Assembly (NCBI RefSeq): GCF_027571385.1 | Contig: NZ_CP085636.1 | Coordinates: forward strand, 992,001-1,056,000 | DNA: 64,000 nt | Source: Shewanella sp. MTB7 | GTDB taxonomy: Bacteria; Pseudomonadota; Gammaproteobacteria; Enterobacterales; Shewanellaceae | Direction of reading: 5' to 3' | The notes under the pieces: model-generated | What the model was told of the DNA's origin: nothing | What the model saw: the letters and a program-made list of their open reading frames with translations, nothing else | Databases searched by the model: none | In this document: positions 53,649 to 62,499 of the stretch, piece after piece | Layout: every line of letters begins with the position of its first letter | Numbering within the stretch: the first letter of the stretch is position 1 | Position numbers and translations under genes: made by a program

Positions 53649-55081
53649 AACACGCTCTCCTCCAGAGTGTCACTTACTCCTTCTGGTAGGAACTCAAGCA
53701 TGGCTTTTGTCCACCTTATGTACCATGGGGGTAACAGATCCAGTCGAACATACCCCTGATTGAAGTAAGTGCTTGCTACGGCTTGTATCTGAGTTGTGCT
53801 CACTGCGTGAATGCGCTCCCAAGGTGCGGTCAATGGCGTTAATCTGTCCTTATCCAGCGTTGCTGAAAGGATTATTGCTAGTCTAGAGGGTTGGTCGAGC
53901 CGTTGCAGTGCTTGATTCAGCCAGTTGGCTTTTAAGTGGTGTAGTGACGCTTCATTGATACCATTTTCGCTTATATCAGCAATCATCTTTTGTACGTTAA
54001 TCACGAGTTGATTGAGGGAGGTTTTAGCTCTAGGAACCATCACTAAGTTACTCACGCCCATAAGATTCATCGAGAGGGGAATGGAGTAAGTGAGCAGTTG
54101 TTCTGGGTTTGTCAGTCCACTTTGCTTAATTAAACTGGCACGATTTTGAAATAGATAAGCTTCAAGCAGCTCGATTGCCGCAGCCTCTGTATGTTGCTGG
54201 CCTACGGTATGCCACGCGAGTAGAACGGCAGGCCAAGGGCCTCTGGTATCGATGATCTCACCATGAACATGGCTGTTTTTTGGTTCTATCTGGGTAACCT
54301 TGACTAAAGAGGGAGTACTCGACATGGGTATTGGTGGGTTCTGCCATTGGCCAAACTCAGAATCGACCCAAGTACTGGTTTTGTCGGAGTAACTACCCAC
54401 TATGCTCAATTGGGTGATATCGGGTCGATAATGGCGTTGATGAAACTGATTTAGCTGCTCAACAGTGGCGTTACTGACATCCTCTTTACTGCCGATAACG
54501 GAGTGGCCATAAGGTGTGCTTTTTGCTTGTGCAAGCAGGAACTCCATAGCATCACGTACGTAAGGTTGATTATCGATAGTGGTTGCCATCTCCTCCAATA
54601 CCGTCGCTTGTTGGTTCTTGACGGTATCTTCTGTGAGTTCAGGCCGAATAAAACGATCCGCCTCAAGCCAAAGAGCAAGCTCGAGTGCTTCAGATGGAAG
54701 GGTAAGGTAATAGTTGGTGAAGTCGAAGAAGGTGGAAGCATTAAACTGACCACTTAAGGCACTCATGGTTTGGGCGTAACTGTCGCCGGGTGCATTTTTA
54801 CTGCCTTTAAATAGCATATGTTCGAACAGGTGAGCGTAGCCAGTCTCTCCTATCATTTCATCTTTTGAGCCGATACTAAATTGGGTGGCAATGGAAACAC
54901 TGGTACTTGATGGAATCGGTAAAAGTCTGAGTTGCAAACCATTGTCGAGCTGTCGATAGGTGATATTTTGTTCCATCGAATAGAGAGGGGCCGCCATCTG
55001 CTGCAGTGTTTGTCCATTCGCCGGACTGGAAAGCAGGGATATCAGGCCAAACTGGAGATATTTATTCAGGGAACACTCCAT
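53645..55081 (-). CDS. M16-family zinc metallopeptidase (active subunit)
   Basis: 478 residues. Zinc site HLFEHMLFKGSKNAPG (H-x-x-E-H) near residue 84 with the downstream glutamate in TVLEEMATTIDNQPYV. A second M16-type lobe follows. The N-terminus (LISLLSSPANGQTLQQ) looks like a short signal sequence, so export to the periplasm is likely. It is paired with the zinc-less lipoprotein by a four-base overlap. No strong Shine-Dalgarno precedes the ATG at 55081. Confidence 0.88.
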   Translation of the reverse strand: MECSLNKYLQFGLISLLSSPANGQTLQQMAAPLYSMEQNITYRQLDNGLQLRLLPIPSSTSVSIATQFSIGSKDEMIGETGYAHLFEHMLFKGSKNAPGDSYAQTMSALSGQFNASTFFDFTNYYLTLPSEALELALWLEADRFIRPELTEDTVKNQQATVLEEMATTIDNQPYVRDAMEFLLAQAKSTPYGHSVIGSKEDVSNATVEQLNQFHQRHYRPDITQLSIVGSYSDKTSTWVDSEFGQWQNPPIPMSSTPSLVKVTQIEPKNSHVHGEIIDTRGPWPAVLLAWHTVGQQHTEAAAIELLEAYLFQNRASLIKQSGLTNPEQLLTYSIPLSMNLMGVSNLVMVPRAKTSLNQLVINVQKMIADISENGINEASLHHLKANWLNQALQRLDQPSRLAIILSATLDKDRLTPLTAPWERIHAVSTTQIQAVASTYFNQGYVRLDLLPPWYIRWTKAMLEFLPEGVSDTLEESVL

Positions 55082-55173
55082 CGCTAAGGTTATTGTGATG
55101 TATATTTATATCAGTTTAGGTAAATTAAGCACCAGATATTTATTGTAATTGGTTGTATTGCATCCTCTTGAAT

Positions 55174-56730
55174 CTATTTTTTTATCGCTAATCTTTTCGC
55201 TAGTCGATGTAGATTGCCTGGATCCAGCTTTAGAGCTCGCGCCGTCGCGGCCCATTGTCCCTTATGCATATCTAAAGCATGTTGAATAAATTGCGCCTGA
55301 AATTCATCGGTGGCGATTTTAAGGCTGGTGGTTTGGCTAGTGGGTAATGCAAAGCTGCTATTCGTGCTCTGAGTTTGGTACAAGAGTTGCGGTGTGGCTT
55401 GTGATCCCTGAATATCAAAATGTTGGGGGTGTATTCGAGGAAGACCATTACTGGCTTGCGCCTTGGCTAATACGGCTGCACGGTGAAGTGCATGTTCCAG
55501 TTCGCGTATATTTCCCGGCCACTGATAATGCTTGAGTAGATGTAGACTTGAAGGGGTCAAACTTAAACTTTTTATGCCTAACTTTTGTCGACAGCGTTCG
55601 ACAAAATAACCGCTCAATAGGGAGATATCTTCATCACGGTCACGTAGCGGCGGTACCATTAAGGGGAAAACACTGAGTCTGTGATAAAGATCGGCACGAA
55701 AGTGTCCGGCTAAAATTTCTTGTTTAAGATCTTTATTGGTTGCGGCTATGATCCTAACATCGACTTTACGGCTGCGATCATCTCCAATTTTTTGCAGATC
55801 GCCATACTGGAGTACCCGTAGCAGTTTAGCCTGTAAGGTCAGAGGTAGCTCACCAATTTCATCGAGAAACAGAGTGCCTTTATCTGCCAATTCAAATTTG
55901 CCACTTCGGTGACTAATAGCCCCAGTAAATGCGCCTTTGACATGACCGAAGAGCTCGCTTTCTGCGATAGACTCAGGCAAAGCGGCGCAGTTAAGGTAGA
56001 TGAGTGGGGACTTTTTTCGATCAGAACCTAAGTGCACCGCCTTAGCCACCAGCTCTTTTCCCGTTCCAGTTTCGCCTAATATAAGTACATTAAGATCCGT
56101 AGAGGCGACAACATTTATCTCGTGATTGAGTGCCAACATATTGGGCGATTGACCTATCATCTCCACATCATCGGCCATACTCACATCCATCACTGAGTCC
56201 GAGTTCTGAGATTCTAGAGCCAGCTTTTCTAGCTTGTCTATCATTAGGGCGTTATTAAGCGAGACGGCTGCGATGGCGCTTAAGCTGCGCAATTCGCTAT
56301 TGGTAAATCGATCAAATTGACTGGGATCGAATCCATCTATGGTAACGGCGCCAATCAGTCGCTGATTAGCAAACAGTGGCAGGCCGATACAGGCGTGAAC
56401 TTTTAGCTCATCCCCTTGATTGGGGATCAAACCATCATAGGGATCGGGTAACTCACTGTCTGAGGGGAATCGGACAATATCTCCGGCTCTGGCTATGGCT
56501 TCTAATCTTGGGTGTGCTTCGATTAAGAAGCGTCTGCCTAGCACATCTTCATTGAGCCCATCGATGGCCAGAGGAGTAAATTGGTGTCCTTGAAAGACGA
56601 GTAGGGCCGCTGCATCACAGTTTAGGTTCTGTCTGATAATATCGAGTAAGCGAGAGAAGCGATCTCGATTAGGTAAACCAGAGGTGATATCCAAGGCTAT
56701 GCGAGTTAATTCTGTTTGGCTTAGTGCCAT
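55174..56730 (-). CDS. norR: Nitric oxide-responsive sigma-54 activator NorR
   Basis: 518 residues from the ATG at 56730, which has AAGGAG upstream (a longer frame begins at 56751). N-terminal GAF domain (about 20-170) senses NO through non-haem iron. The AAA+ domain (about 195-430) has Walker [16 protein letters not shown], the sigma-54-contacting GAFTGA loop in [14 protein letters not shown], and [13 protein letters not shown]. The Fis-type helix-turn-helix at the C-terminus ends [16 protein letters not shown]. It activates NO-detoxifying genes. Its expected target here is the truncated reductase gene just upstream. Confidence 0.93.
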   Translation of the reverse strand: MALSQTELTRIALDITSGLPNRDRFSRLLDIIRQNLNCDAAALLVFQGHQFTPLAIDGLNEDVLGRRFLIEAHPRLEAIARAGDIVRFPSDSELPDPYDGLIPNQGDELKVHACIGLPLFANQRLIGAVTIDGFDPSQFDRFTNSELRSLSAIAAVSLNNALMIDKLEKLALESQNSDSVMDVSMADDVEMIGQSPNMLALNHEINVVASTDLNVLILGETGTGKELVAKAVHLGSDRKKSPLIYLNCAALPESIAESELFGHVKGAFTGAISHRSGKFELADKGTLFLDEIGELPLTLQAKLLRVLQYGDLQKIGDDRSRKVDVRIIAATNKDLKQEILAGHFRADLYHRLSVFPLMVPPLRDRDEDISLLSGYFVERCRQKLGIKSLSLTPSSLHLLKHYQWPGNIRELEHALHRAAVLAKAQASNGLPRIHPQHFDIQGSQATPQLLYQTQSTNSSFALPTSQTTSLKIATDEFQAQFIQHALDMHKGQWAATARALKLDPGNLHRLAKRLAIKK

Positions 56731-56795
56731 CTTAGCTCCTTGGTTTTTCATTGTCTGCTCACTTGCATATTCGATGGAATAGAGTTTGATAGTAT

Positions 56796-56806
56796 GTCAT
56801 TTTGAC
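56796..56806. promoter_or_regulatory. NorR-type site upstream of norR
   Basis: GTCATTTTGAC matches the GT-N7-AC core recognised by NorR. Further TGACA-like half sites follow to about 56853 without exact spacing. It lies 66 bases from the norR start, suited to autoregulation. Confidence 0.55.
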
Positions 56807-56867
56807 AATATTTACTGACATATCATTGTCGTGAGTTTTGACAAGTATTTTAATATGAACAGGTTTG

Positions 56868-57440
56868 CTATGTGAGAACGACTAAAGAGGCCGTGGTTCC
56901 CTCTTTCATCATATACTGCTCTCGTAAATGTGACGGTTTAGTATCGCTACTAAACAAAGAGAGGTAATGCTGCGATACTTGTTTGATCGCTGCAATGCGG
57001 GTGTCAGACAGGCTGATAAAGCTGTTACCACCTGCGGTTTCAACGACACTGTTATGGCGCATATCCTCCCTAAGGAGTTGCTCAAGTCCTGCCTTTCTTT
57101 CAGTGGTTAGTGCTGAGAAGTTTTGCTGGTATCTATTATTCGCAGTGATATCCAACCAGACTTGTGCTTCTTTGTGTAGCCAGTCAGCGGTCCAGTCAGG
57201 TGCAACGTAGGCACCATGGCCCCAAATTGGTCCTAATTGATGTCCGCCCATAGAGCGCCAGATTAATTGACCCTGCTCGACGTCATTTTGGCTAAAGAGG
57301 ACCTCGCCATTGGTTGAGGTAAAGGCACTCTGGATGGGAGGTTTTTCTCGGTAGATCTCGCTGGCAATACTTAGCAGTACTGTGAAGGATGCAATCAGCA
57401 CTGTAATAAGTGCGAATGCGGTCAGTTTTTGTTTACTCAT
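56868..57440 (-). pseudogene. norB: Truncated quinol-dependent nitric oxide reductase (qNOR, norB/norZ)
   Basis: 190 codons. The product starts MSKQKLTAFALITVLIASF (first membrane helix) and continues with the periplasmic qNOR region: GQLIWRSMGGHQLGPIWGHG, YVAPDWTADWLHKEAQ, ERKAGLEQLLREDMRHNSVV and SFISLSDTRIAAIKQVS. Intact qNOR is about 750-770 residues with 14 helices and haem and iron ligands. Here the frame leaves the family after KEGTT, adds ASLVVLT and stops, so the whole catalytic domain is missing. The 5' regulatory region is preserved. It cannot reduce NO. It is transcribed toward norR. Confidence 0.85.
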
Positions 57441-57486
57441 ATTACCTCTTGGCAGAGTTATATCGTCTAGATGATATTGAGTAAAA

Positions 57487-57501
57487 GCATGTTGCGTGCC
57501 A
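57487..57501 (-). promoter_or_regulatory. Sigma-54 promoter of the qNOR remnant
   Basis: On the minus strand TGGCACGCAACATGC matches the sigma-54 consensus (GG at -24, GC at -12, 10 bases between). It lies 47 bases before the ATG, with an AGAGG Shine-Dalgarno in between. The three NorR-type sites are about 55-105 bases further upstream. Confidence 0.8.
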
Positions 57502-57554
57502 TTTTTTATTATACTGATTTTAATGAGTTATATATTTCAGGTATAAATTTAATT

Positions 57555-57607
57555 GTCATATAGACACTAATTAAGTTTGTATATATGACACTAAATGTAT
57601 ATATGAC
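57555..57607. promoter_or_regulatory. Three NorR-type enhancer sites upstream of the qNOR remnant
   Basis: GT-N7-AC occurs three times: 57555-57565 (GTCATATAGAC), 57579-57589 and 57597-57607 (both GTATATATGAC), each followed by ACTAA. Three sites upstream of a sigma-54 promoter match the E. coli norVW layout described for NorR hexamer assembly. Confidence 0.72.
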
Positions 57608-57946
57608 ACTAATCGGTTTGGCATCAAAGTGACTGGATTGTAGACAAATGTATGCTTGGTAATAAAACTGCATTATATCTAGAGTATTATTGAGATTAGT
57701 CTGGATTTTCATTATTTTATTTTTCGTTATTATGTTTATTTATACTGTGCTTTAGATTGATTTTATTGAAGTTAAATTACTAAAGTTGATCTATTGAACC
57801 GATTTAATCATAATTGGGGTTAGATTGATAAAATTTAATCTTATCATCCCCTGAGAGAGAGCTTGTTAATGTATAATGACCACAGCTTTATGGAATTGAG
57901 CGTATTCTGTTAGCGTTAACATTGTATCAAGTTTAGGGAGTTCATC
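57608..57946. other. AT-rich intergenic region before nhaP2
   Basis: About 340 bases of low GC without a supported gene. A 67-codon frame on the minus strand overlaps the NorR sites and looks like chance. Presumably carries the nhaP2 promoter, which I could not place. Confidence 0.5.
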
Positions 57947-59677
57947 ATGAATGCAGAAACCATTAACAATTTCTTTCTTATTGGGGCGTTCTTAGTCGCT
58001 ATCAGTGTGCTGTTAAGTGCGGTTTCATCTCGTGTTGGTATTCCTATTCTATTAGTCTTTCTCGGTGTGGGGATTCTTGCCGGAGAAGATGGCCCCGGTG
58101 GCATTCATTTCAATGACTACTCTGTCGCTTATTTAGTCAGTAATTTAGCGCTGGCGATCATCTTACTCGATGGCGGTATGCGCACTCGAGTATCCAGTTT
58201 CCGTGTAGCCCTATGGCCAGCACTTTCCCTTGCCACTTTTGGTGTGGCGATAACAACAGGACTCACAGGTTTAATGGCTGCTTGGCTGTTCGACCTCAAC
58301 TTGCTTCAAGGTCTCTTGATTGGGGCGATCGTTGGTTCGACCGACGCCGCTGCGGTTTTCTCCTTACTCAAAGGTAAGCGATTAAACGAGCGTGTAGGTG
58401 CCACACTTGAGATTGAGTCGGGCAGTAATGATCCGATGGCGGTCTTCTTAACAGTGACCCTCATTGCCATACTTGCCAGTGTTGGTGATGGCTTATCAAT
58501 GAGTTTTATGGCCATTAGCTTTCTCAAGCAATTTGGCATAGGCGCGATGATGGGCGTTGGGGGAGGCTGGTTATTATGGCAGTTGATAAATCGCACTCAA
58601 TTAGCCGATGGCTTGTATCCAATTCTGGCACTCAGTGGTGGCTTAATTGTGTTTGCTACCTCAAACTACCTAGGAGGCAGTGGCATACTGTCTGTTTATC
58701 TGGTCGGCCTACTGCTGGGGAACAAGGCCACACGTGGGCGTCATGCCATATTAAATGTGTTCGATGGCATGACTTGGTTAAGTCAGATAGGCATGTTCCT
58801 GGTTCTGGGCCTGCTTTTAACTCCTTCTGAGTTAACCGATGTAGCGATGCCTGCGTTGGCGCTGGCCTTTGGTATGATTTTAATCGCCAGACCAATTTCT
58901 GTCTGGGTAAGTCTGCTTCCTTTCAAGAGTTTTAGCGCCAAAGAACGCTGGTTTATCTCATGGGTAGGCTTACGGGGAGCTGTGCCGATCATTTTGGCAG
59001 TATTCCCCATGATGGCGGGTTTACCAAATGCTCAGCTCTATTTCAATGTCGCTTTCTTCGTTGTACTGGTTTCATTATTAGTGCAAGGCTGTTCTTTGGG
59101 AAGGGCATCACGGCTAGCAAAAGTGGATCTGCCTCCGGTGCCTAGTCCTATCTCGAGAGCGGGTGTCGAGATCTATCCTAAGAGTGAGTGGGAGCTGTTT
59201 GTTTACCATCTTAGTGAAAACAAGTGGTGTGTTGGTGAGCCGTTAAAAAAACTGAATATGCCACAGGGGACCCATATTGCAGCTCTGTATCGTGACAGTG
59301 AGATGTTACACCCCTCGGGCAGCACTATCCTGAACACTGGCGATATACTTTGCGTGTTAGGTCATGAAAAGGATCTCGATGGATTAGGACAGTTATTTAG
59401 TGAACCGCCTATGACAAAGGTGTTACCGCGTTTCTTTGGTGATTTCTTTTTGGCTGTCGATATTGAACTGTCTGCCCTTGCGCCTATGTACGGCTTAACG
59501 TTGGATGAGAAAACTGCCGCTATGTCGGTAGGGGAGTTACTCAATGAGTACTTGGCGGGTGAACATGTGCTAGGTGATCAGTTTGAATGGCAATCTTTGC
59601 ACTGGATCATCTGTGAGCTAGAACAGGGTGTGGCGACTAAGGTGGGGATACGTTTACCTTCTGAGGTGACAGTATAA
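57947..59677 (+). CDS. nhaP2: Potassium/proton antiporter NhaP2 (CvrA) family
   Basis: 576 residues. About 12 membrane segments of the CPA1 type ([25 protein letters not shown] start, then the acidic antiporter motif [14 protein letters not shown] and [14 protein letters not shown]). A cytoplasmic regulatory tail follows: a TrkA-C-like domain ([25 protein letters not shown] ... [20 protein letters not shown], about 420-490) and a CorC/HlyC-type segment. Full-length and intact. It removes potassium or other monovalent cations in exchange for protons. AGGGAG before the ATG. Confidence 0.92.
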   Translation: MNAETINNFFLIGAFLVAISVLLSAVSSRVGIPILLVFLGVGILAGEDGPGGIHFNDYSVAYLVSNLALAIILLDGGMRTRVSSFRVALWPALSLATFGVAITTGLTGLMAAWLFDLNLLQGLLIGAIVGSTDAAAVFSLLKGKRLNERVGATLEIESGSNDPMAVFLTVTLIAILASVGDGLSMSFMAISFLKQFGIGAMMGVGGGWLLWQLINRTQLADGLYPILALSGGLIVFATSNYLGGSGILSVYLVGLLLGNKATRGRHAILNVFDGMTWLSQIGMFLVLGLLLTPSELTDVAMPALALAFGMILIARPISVWVSLLPFKSFSAKERWFISWVGLRGAVPIILAVFPMMAGLPNAQLYFNVAFFVVLVSLLVQGCSLGRASRLAKVDLPPVPSPISRAGVEIYPKSEWELFVYHLSENKWCVGEPLKKLNMPQGTHIAALYRDSEMLHPSGSTILNTGDILCVLGHEKDLDGLGQLFSEPPMTKVLPRFFGDFFLAVDIELSALAPMYGLTLDEKTAAMSVGELLNEYLAGEHVLGDQFEWQSLHWIICELEQGVATKVGIRLPSEVTV

Positions 59678-59851
59678 GGGGGAGAGTCATTATCATCTGT
59701 CTCTGCTGGTGCGAGCAAAAAGTAAATCGGAGGGCGATGAGGTAAATTGTTGAAGTAGCAGGAGTAACTCGCTCACTTTATCTCTTATATCCAATTGACT
59801 AACCCGCTGACCTTGTTATCTTAGGTGTATATCTCATGTGTTGGAAAAATA

Positions 59852-61033
59852 ATGGCTAACGGAATTGTTATCCCTAAATATGTCAGTGACTTCAGCTGTA
59901 TAGGCCCAGATTGCGAAGATAGCTGCTGTATCGGTTGGAATATCTATATCGATAAGCAAAGCTATAAAAAGACAATCGCCCATAGAGACTTAAAAACCTT
60001 GGCTAAAACAGCCATGAAAAAGATTAAGAAAAGTGACGATCAATGGGCGATAATTCGTGCCGATTCAGAGGGTGCATGTCCTTTCCTCGATGGTAACCGA
60101 CTGTGTAAAATCCACTCCTTAGCCGGTGAAGACACTCTCAGTGAAACCTGTAAAACCTACCCTAGAACCAGTTTAATTAAAGAGGGAGACAAGTATCAAT
60201 CTCTCTATTTATCTTGTCCAGAGGCGGCGAGGCTCATCCTGTTTAGCCCTGATGCCTTTATGTTTGAACGTAAAGAGAGTGGTTTAAAGGACTTGCTTAA
60301 TACCAGCCCTCTTTGGGCCAGTAAAACCTACGATAACAGCATCGATCTGTTGTTAAATGAACACCTTAACTGGCAACAAGCTCTGCTTGCGATCGGCTTG
60401 TTAATTAATACTGCCGATAAAGTGTGGGCCAATGAGGTCGAAGCGGATCAGTTAGATACCCGTTTAGCGCAACTAACCCTCTTAGCTGACAAGGGGGTAT
60501 TGCAGCAGCAATACCAAAGCTTGGCTTACGTTGGTGAACATCAAGTTCAAGCATTTGCCACCATTCATGGCATGTTTATCGACGAGCACCCAAGGCGTGA
60601 TGGGGTCAGGTTTAAGACCATTAACGATGCTATCAGTACCTTGCTCAATGACGACAGAACCGTTGATATTGATAAGATAAACCATGCATGGAACACCATA
60701 GCCTCTCCCGCACTAGAGGAGCATGGTGATCTCTTTAAACGCTATATCCTCTACTATATTTATCATGAATATTTTCCGCTTACCTTAGGTGAAGCACCCC
60801 AATCAGCGTTTAGATTACTGGTACTGGATTGCTTTATGCTGCGCTGCTATTTAGCGGTGATAGCCCATAAAAACAATGGCCTCACAGAGAGTGATATTCA
60901 CCTCTGCTTTCAAGTTTATCATGTGGTGCGTCAGCATAAATCGACCTTTATTAAAGGTGCCACAGCCATGATGGAACGGTTTAATTTCTCTAGCGTAGCA
61001 GGGATTATAAGCCTGTTAAAAACAGGCGGTTAG
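59852..61033 (+). CDS. fliB: FliB-family flagellin lysine-N-methylase
   Basis: 393 residues from the ATG at 59852. N-terminal cysteine clusters CIGPDCEDSCCIGWNIYID and CPFLDGNRLCKIHS ... SETCKTYPR, typical of FliB/YkgJ-like metal-binding cores, then a helical C-terminal domain. FliB methylates surface lysines of flagellin. No other flagellar gene lies in the window, so the target must be encoded elsewhere. Its 3' end adjoins a repeat region. Confidence 0.78.
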   Translation: MANGIVIPKYVSDFSCIGPDCEDSCCIGWNIYIDKQSYKKTIAHRDLKTLAKTAMKKIKKSDDQWAIIRADSEGACPFLDGNRLCKIHSLAGEDTLSETCKTYPRTSLIKEGDKYQSLYLSCPEAARLILFSPDAFMFERKESGLKDLLNTSPLWASKTYDNSIDLLLNEHLNWQQALLAIGLLINTADKVWANEVEADQLDTRLAQLTLLADKGVLQQQYQSLAYVGEHQVQAFATIHGMFIDEHPRRDGVRFKTINDAISTLLNDDRTVDIDKINHAWNTIASPALEEHGDLFKRYILYYIYHEYFPLTLGEAPQSAFRLLVLDCFMLRCYLAVIAHKNNGLTESDIHLCFQVYHVVRQHKSTFIKGATAMMERFNFSSVAGIISLLKTGG

Positions 61034-61034
61034 T

Positions 61035-61110
61035 ACTTGTCAGATAACAAGTTTTAAGTATCTTTTTAGGTTGGTTTCATTGAGCGGTTTTGGTGTTTGG
61101 TTAGCTTATT
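61035..61110. repeat. Diverged partial copy (R0) of the local repeat
   Basis: Bases from ACTTGTCAGATAACAAGTTT to TTGGTTAGCTTA align with the first 75 bases of copies R1 and R2 with scattered differences. The next 125 bases (61111-61235) do not match and may be degenerate. Confidence 0.6.
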
Positions 61111-61235
61111 GGGAGCCATAGCTTCACTGTTATCTATAGCCTGCGGCCGTGCTGTATATGGATATACGAATGTCGCGATCACACGGATATGAATGAACGC
61201 CCCTTATGTGCAAACACTACAGCAACTCGTTATAG

Positions 61236-61504
61236 GACTTGCCTGATAGCAAGTTTCAAATATCTTTGTGGTTGGTTCATTGGGCGAGATTGGTATTTAG
61301 TTAGCTGACTGCAACCCATTACCTCAATCCAGTTAATTGCTTGCAGCAGGCTGATGTGCAGATACTTCAGCGAGACGACGCAAGTACAATCCCTGTAGTC
61401 TCTACGATGACATCCATGTCATCGAAGCTCACTGCCGCATCTACACCTGAGTGTTTATCTCTTCGAATTAGGCTTTGTCGTTATTATTCATTTCTGGACA
61501 AAAG
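61236..61504 (+). repeat. Repeat copy R1 (about 270 bp)
   Basis: Tandem with R2 at a 275-base period, about 96 percent identical by eye; the second half is identical. It contains the hairpin CGATGACAT-CC-ATGTCATCG at 61405-61424. No open frame or transposase. Confidence 0.85.
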
Positions 61505-61510
61505 CTTGCT

Positions 61511-61780
61511 GACTTGCCTGATAGCAAATTTCAAATATCTTTGTGGTTGGTTTCATTGGGCGAGATTGGTATTTAGTTAGCTGACAGCAAGCCATTACTT
61601 TAATCCAGTTAATTGCTTGCAGCAGGCCGATGTGCAGATACTTCAGTGAGGCGACGCAAGTACAATCCCTGTAGTCTCTACGATGACATCCATGTCATCG
61701 AAGCTCACTGCCGCATCTACACCTGAGTGTTTATCTCTTCGAATTAGGCTTTGTCGTTATTATTCATTTCTGGACAAAAG
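61511..61780 (+). repeat. Repeat copy R2 (about 270 bp)
   Basis: A direct repeat of R1; differences cluster in the first 150 bases, with one inserted T. Its hairpin is at 61681-61700. It ends 76 bases before the stop of the leftward 201-aa gene. Confidence 0.85.
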
Positions 61781-61855
61781 TGCGTTAGGGCGATTGCTCA
61801 ACAATTATAGATTCACATTAGATTAGGTATTGCAGATAAGTCGACGGATGCCTTG

Positions 61856-62461
61856 TTATGCAAATTCACCTGCACCTGATTGCTCTTGAATGACTTTTAA
61901 CTGCCTAAGTTGAGTACCCTCGAATTTTACGAGTTCAAGTGCTTCAACTAAAGCAGTTGTTGCGATTCCTATTATTTGGTTTCTATACAAAGATACTATG
62001 GGTAAGTCTGGTCTATGCCCCAATGAGATCGCATTTCCTACTGTATGGTCTCTTATTAAAGTTTCAAGATTTCCATGTGCACTGCGGCAGAGGTCAGCAT
62101 AAAATCCCGAATATAAATCCTCCTCACCCGCCAATTTGAATTTTTGCCAGATTTTCAGGCTATCATTCTTAACTGTTTCACCTGCCATTTTCGCTTTGTA
62201 AATTTCAAATGATTTGTTCATTTCTTCAACGTGAGAAGAGCTAAGCTTTGTACACATTAAGTCTATATATGACTCTAAAGCACTTCGCATTATTATTGGT
62301 ACTGAAGCAACTCTACCCCTTGTACAAAGCTCATAAGCATCTGAACATAGCTCTGTCACACGAGTTGCTAGCCACAACACATATTTCTGCTGCAAGTCAT
62401 AATGCTCAACCTCAGAAAATGCTTCAAATTGCAGGCGACTAATCCTTAACCATTTGTCCAT
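61856..62461 (-). CDS. Uncharacterised helical protein, possibly DUF5677/HEPN-like (201 aa)
   Basis: Soluble, nearly all helical. Segments SVPIIMRSALESYIDLMCTKL and SGFYADLCRSAHGNLETLIRDH resemble the DUF5677 and AbiV/HEPN-like pattern in which an Arg/Glu helix and a Ser-x-His helix face each other, but this is a pattern judgement. AGGG lies about 12 bases before the ATG. It follows the zinc-ribbon gene by 38 bases on the same strand, so the two are likely co-transcribed. Both are bracketed by repeats, as is common for defence or cargo genes. Confidence 0.6.
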   Translation of the reverse strand: MDKWLRISRLQFEAFSEVEHYDLQQKYVLWLATRVTELCSDAYELCTRGRVASVPIIMRSALESYIDLMCTKLSSSHVEEMNKSFEIYKAKMAGETVKNDSLKIWQKFKLAGEEDLYSGFYADLCRSAHGNLETLIRDHTVGNAISLGHRPDLPIVSLYRNQIIGIATTALVEALELVKFEGTQLRQLKVIQEQSGAGEFA

Positions 62462-62499
62462 TAACTTTTTACCCTATATCTCATAAGCGAGACTATTGT

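Noticed and set aside
56751..57520. Inversion of the norB 5' segment as explanation of its orientation
   Set aside because: First considered because NorR-type sites lie next to norR. Rejected as unnecessary once a complete sigma-54 promoter and three further NorR sites were found correctly placed upstream of the remnant itself; a 3' deletion is simpler.
57509..57712. 67-codon frame on the minus strand upstream of the qNOR remnant
   Set aside because: It overlaps the three NorR-type sites, is low-complexity AT-rich, and has no ribosome binding site.
61341..61580. 79-codon frame on the plus strand in the repeat region
   Set aside because: It runs across the R1/R2 junction, has no ribosome binding site and no protein-like features; treated as chance.
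61236..61780. CRISPR array
   Set aside because: Two long repeats of about 270 bases with a 6-base gap do not have CRISPR repeat/spacer geometry, and there are no cas genes.
61034..61855. Integron attC sites or a gene-cassette array
   Set aside because: A few GTTAG/GTTATAG strings are present, but no paired RYYYAAC...GTTRRRY architecture at cassette ends and no integrase gene could be shown.
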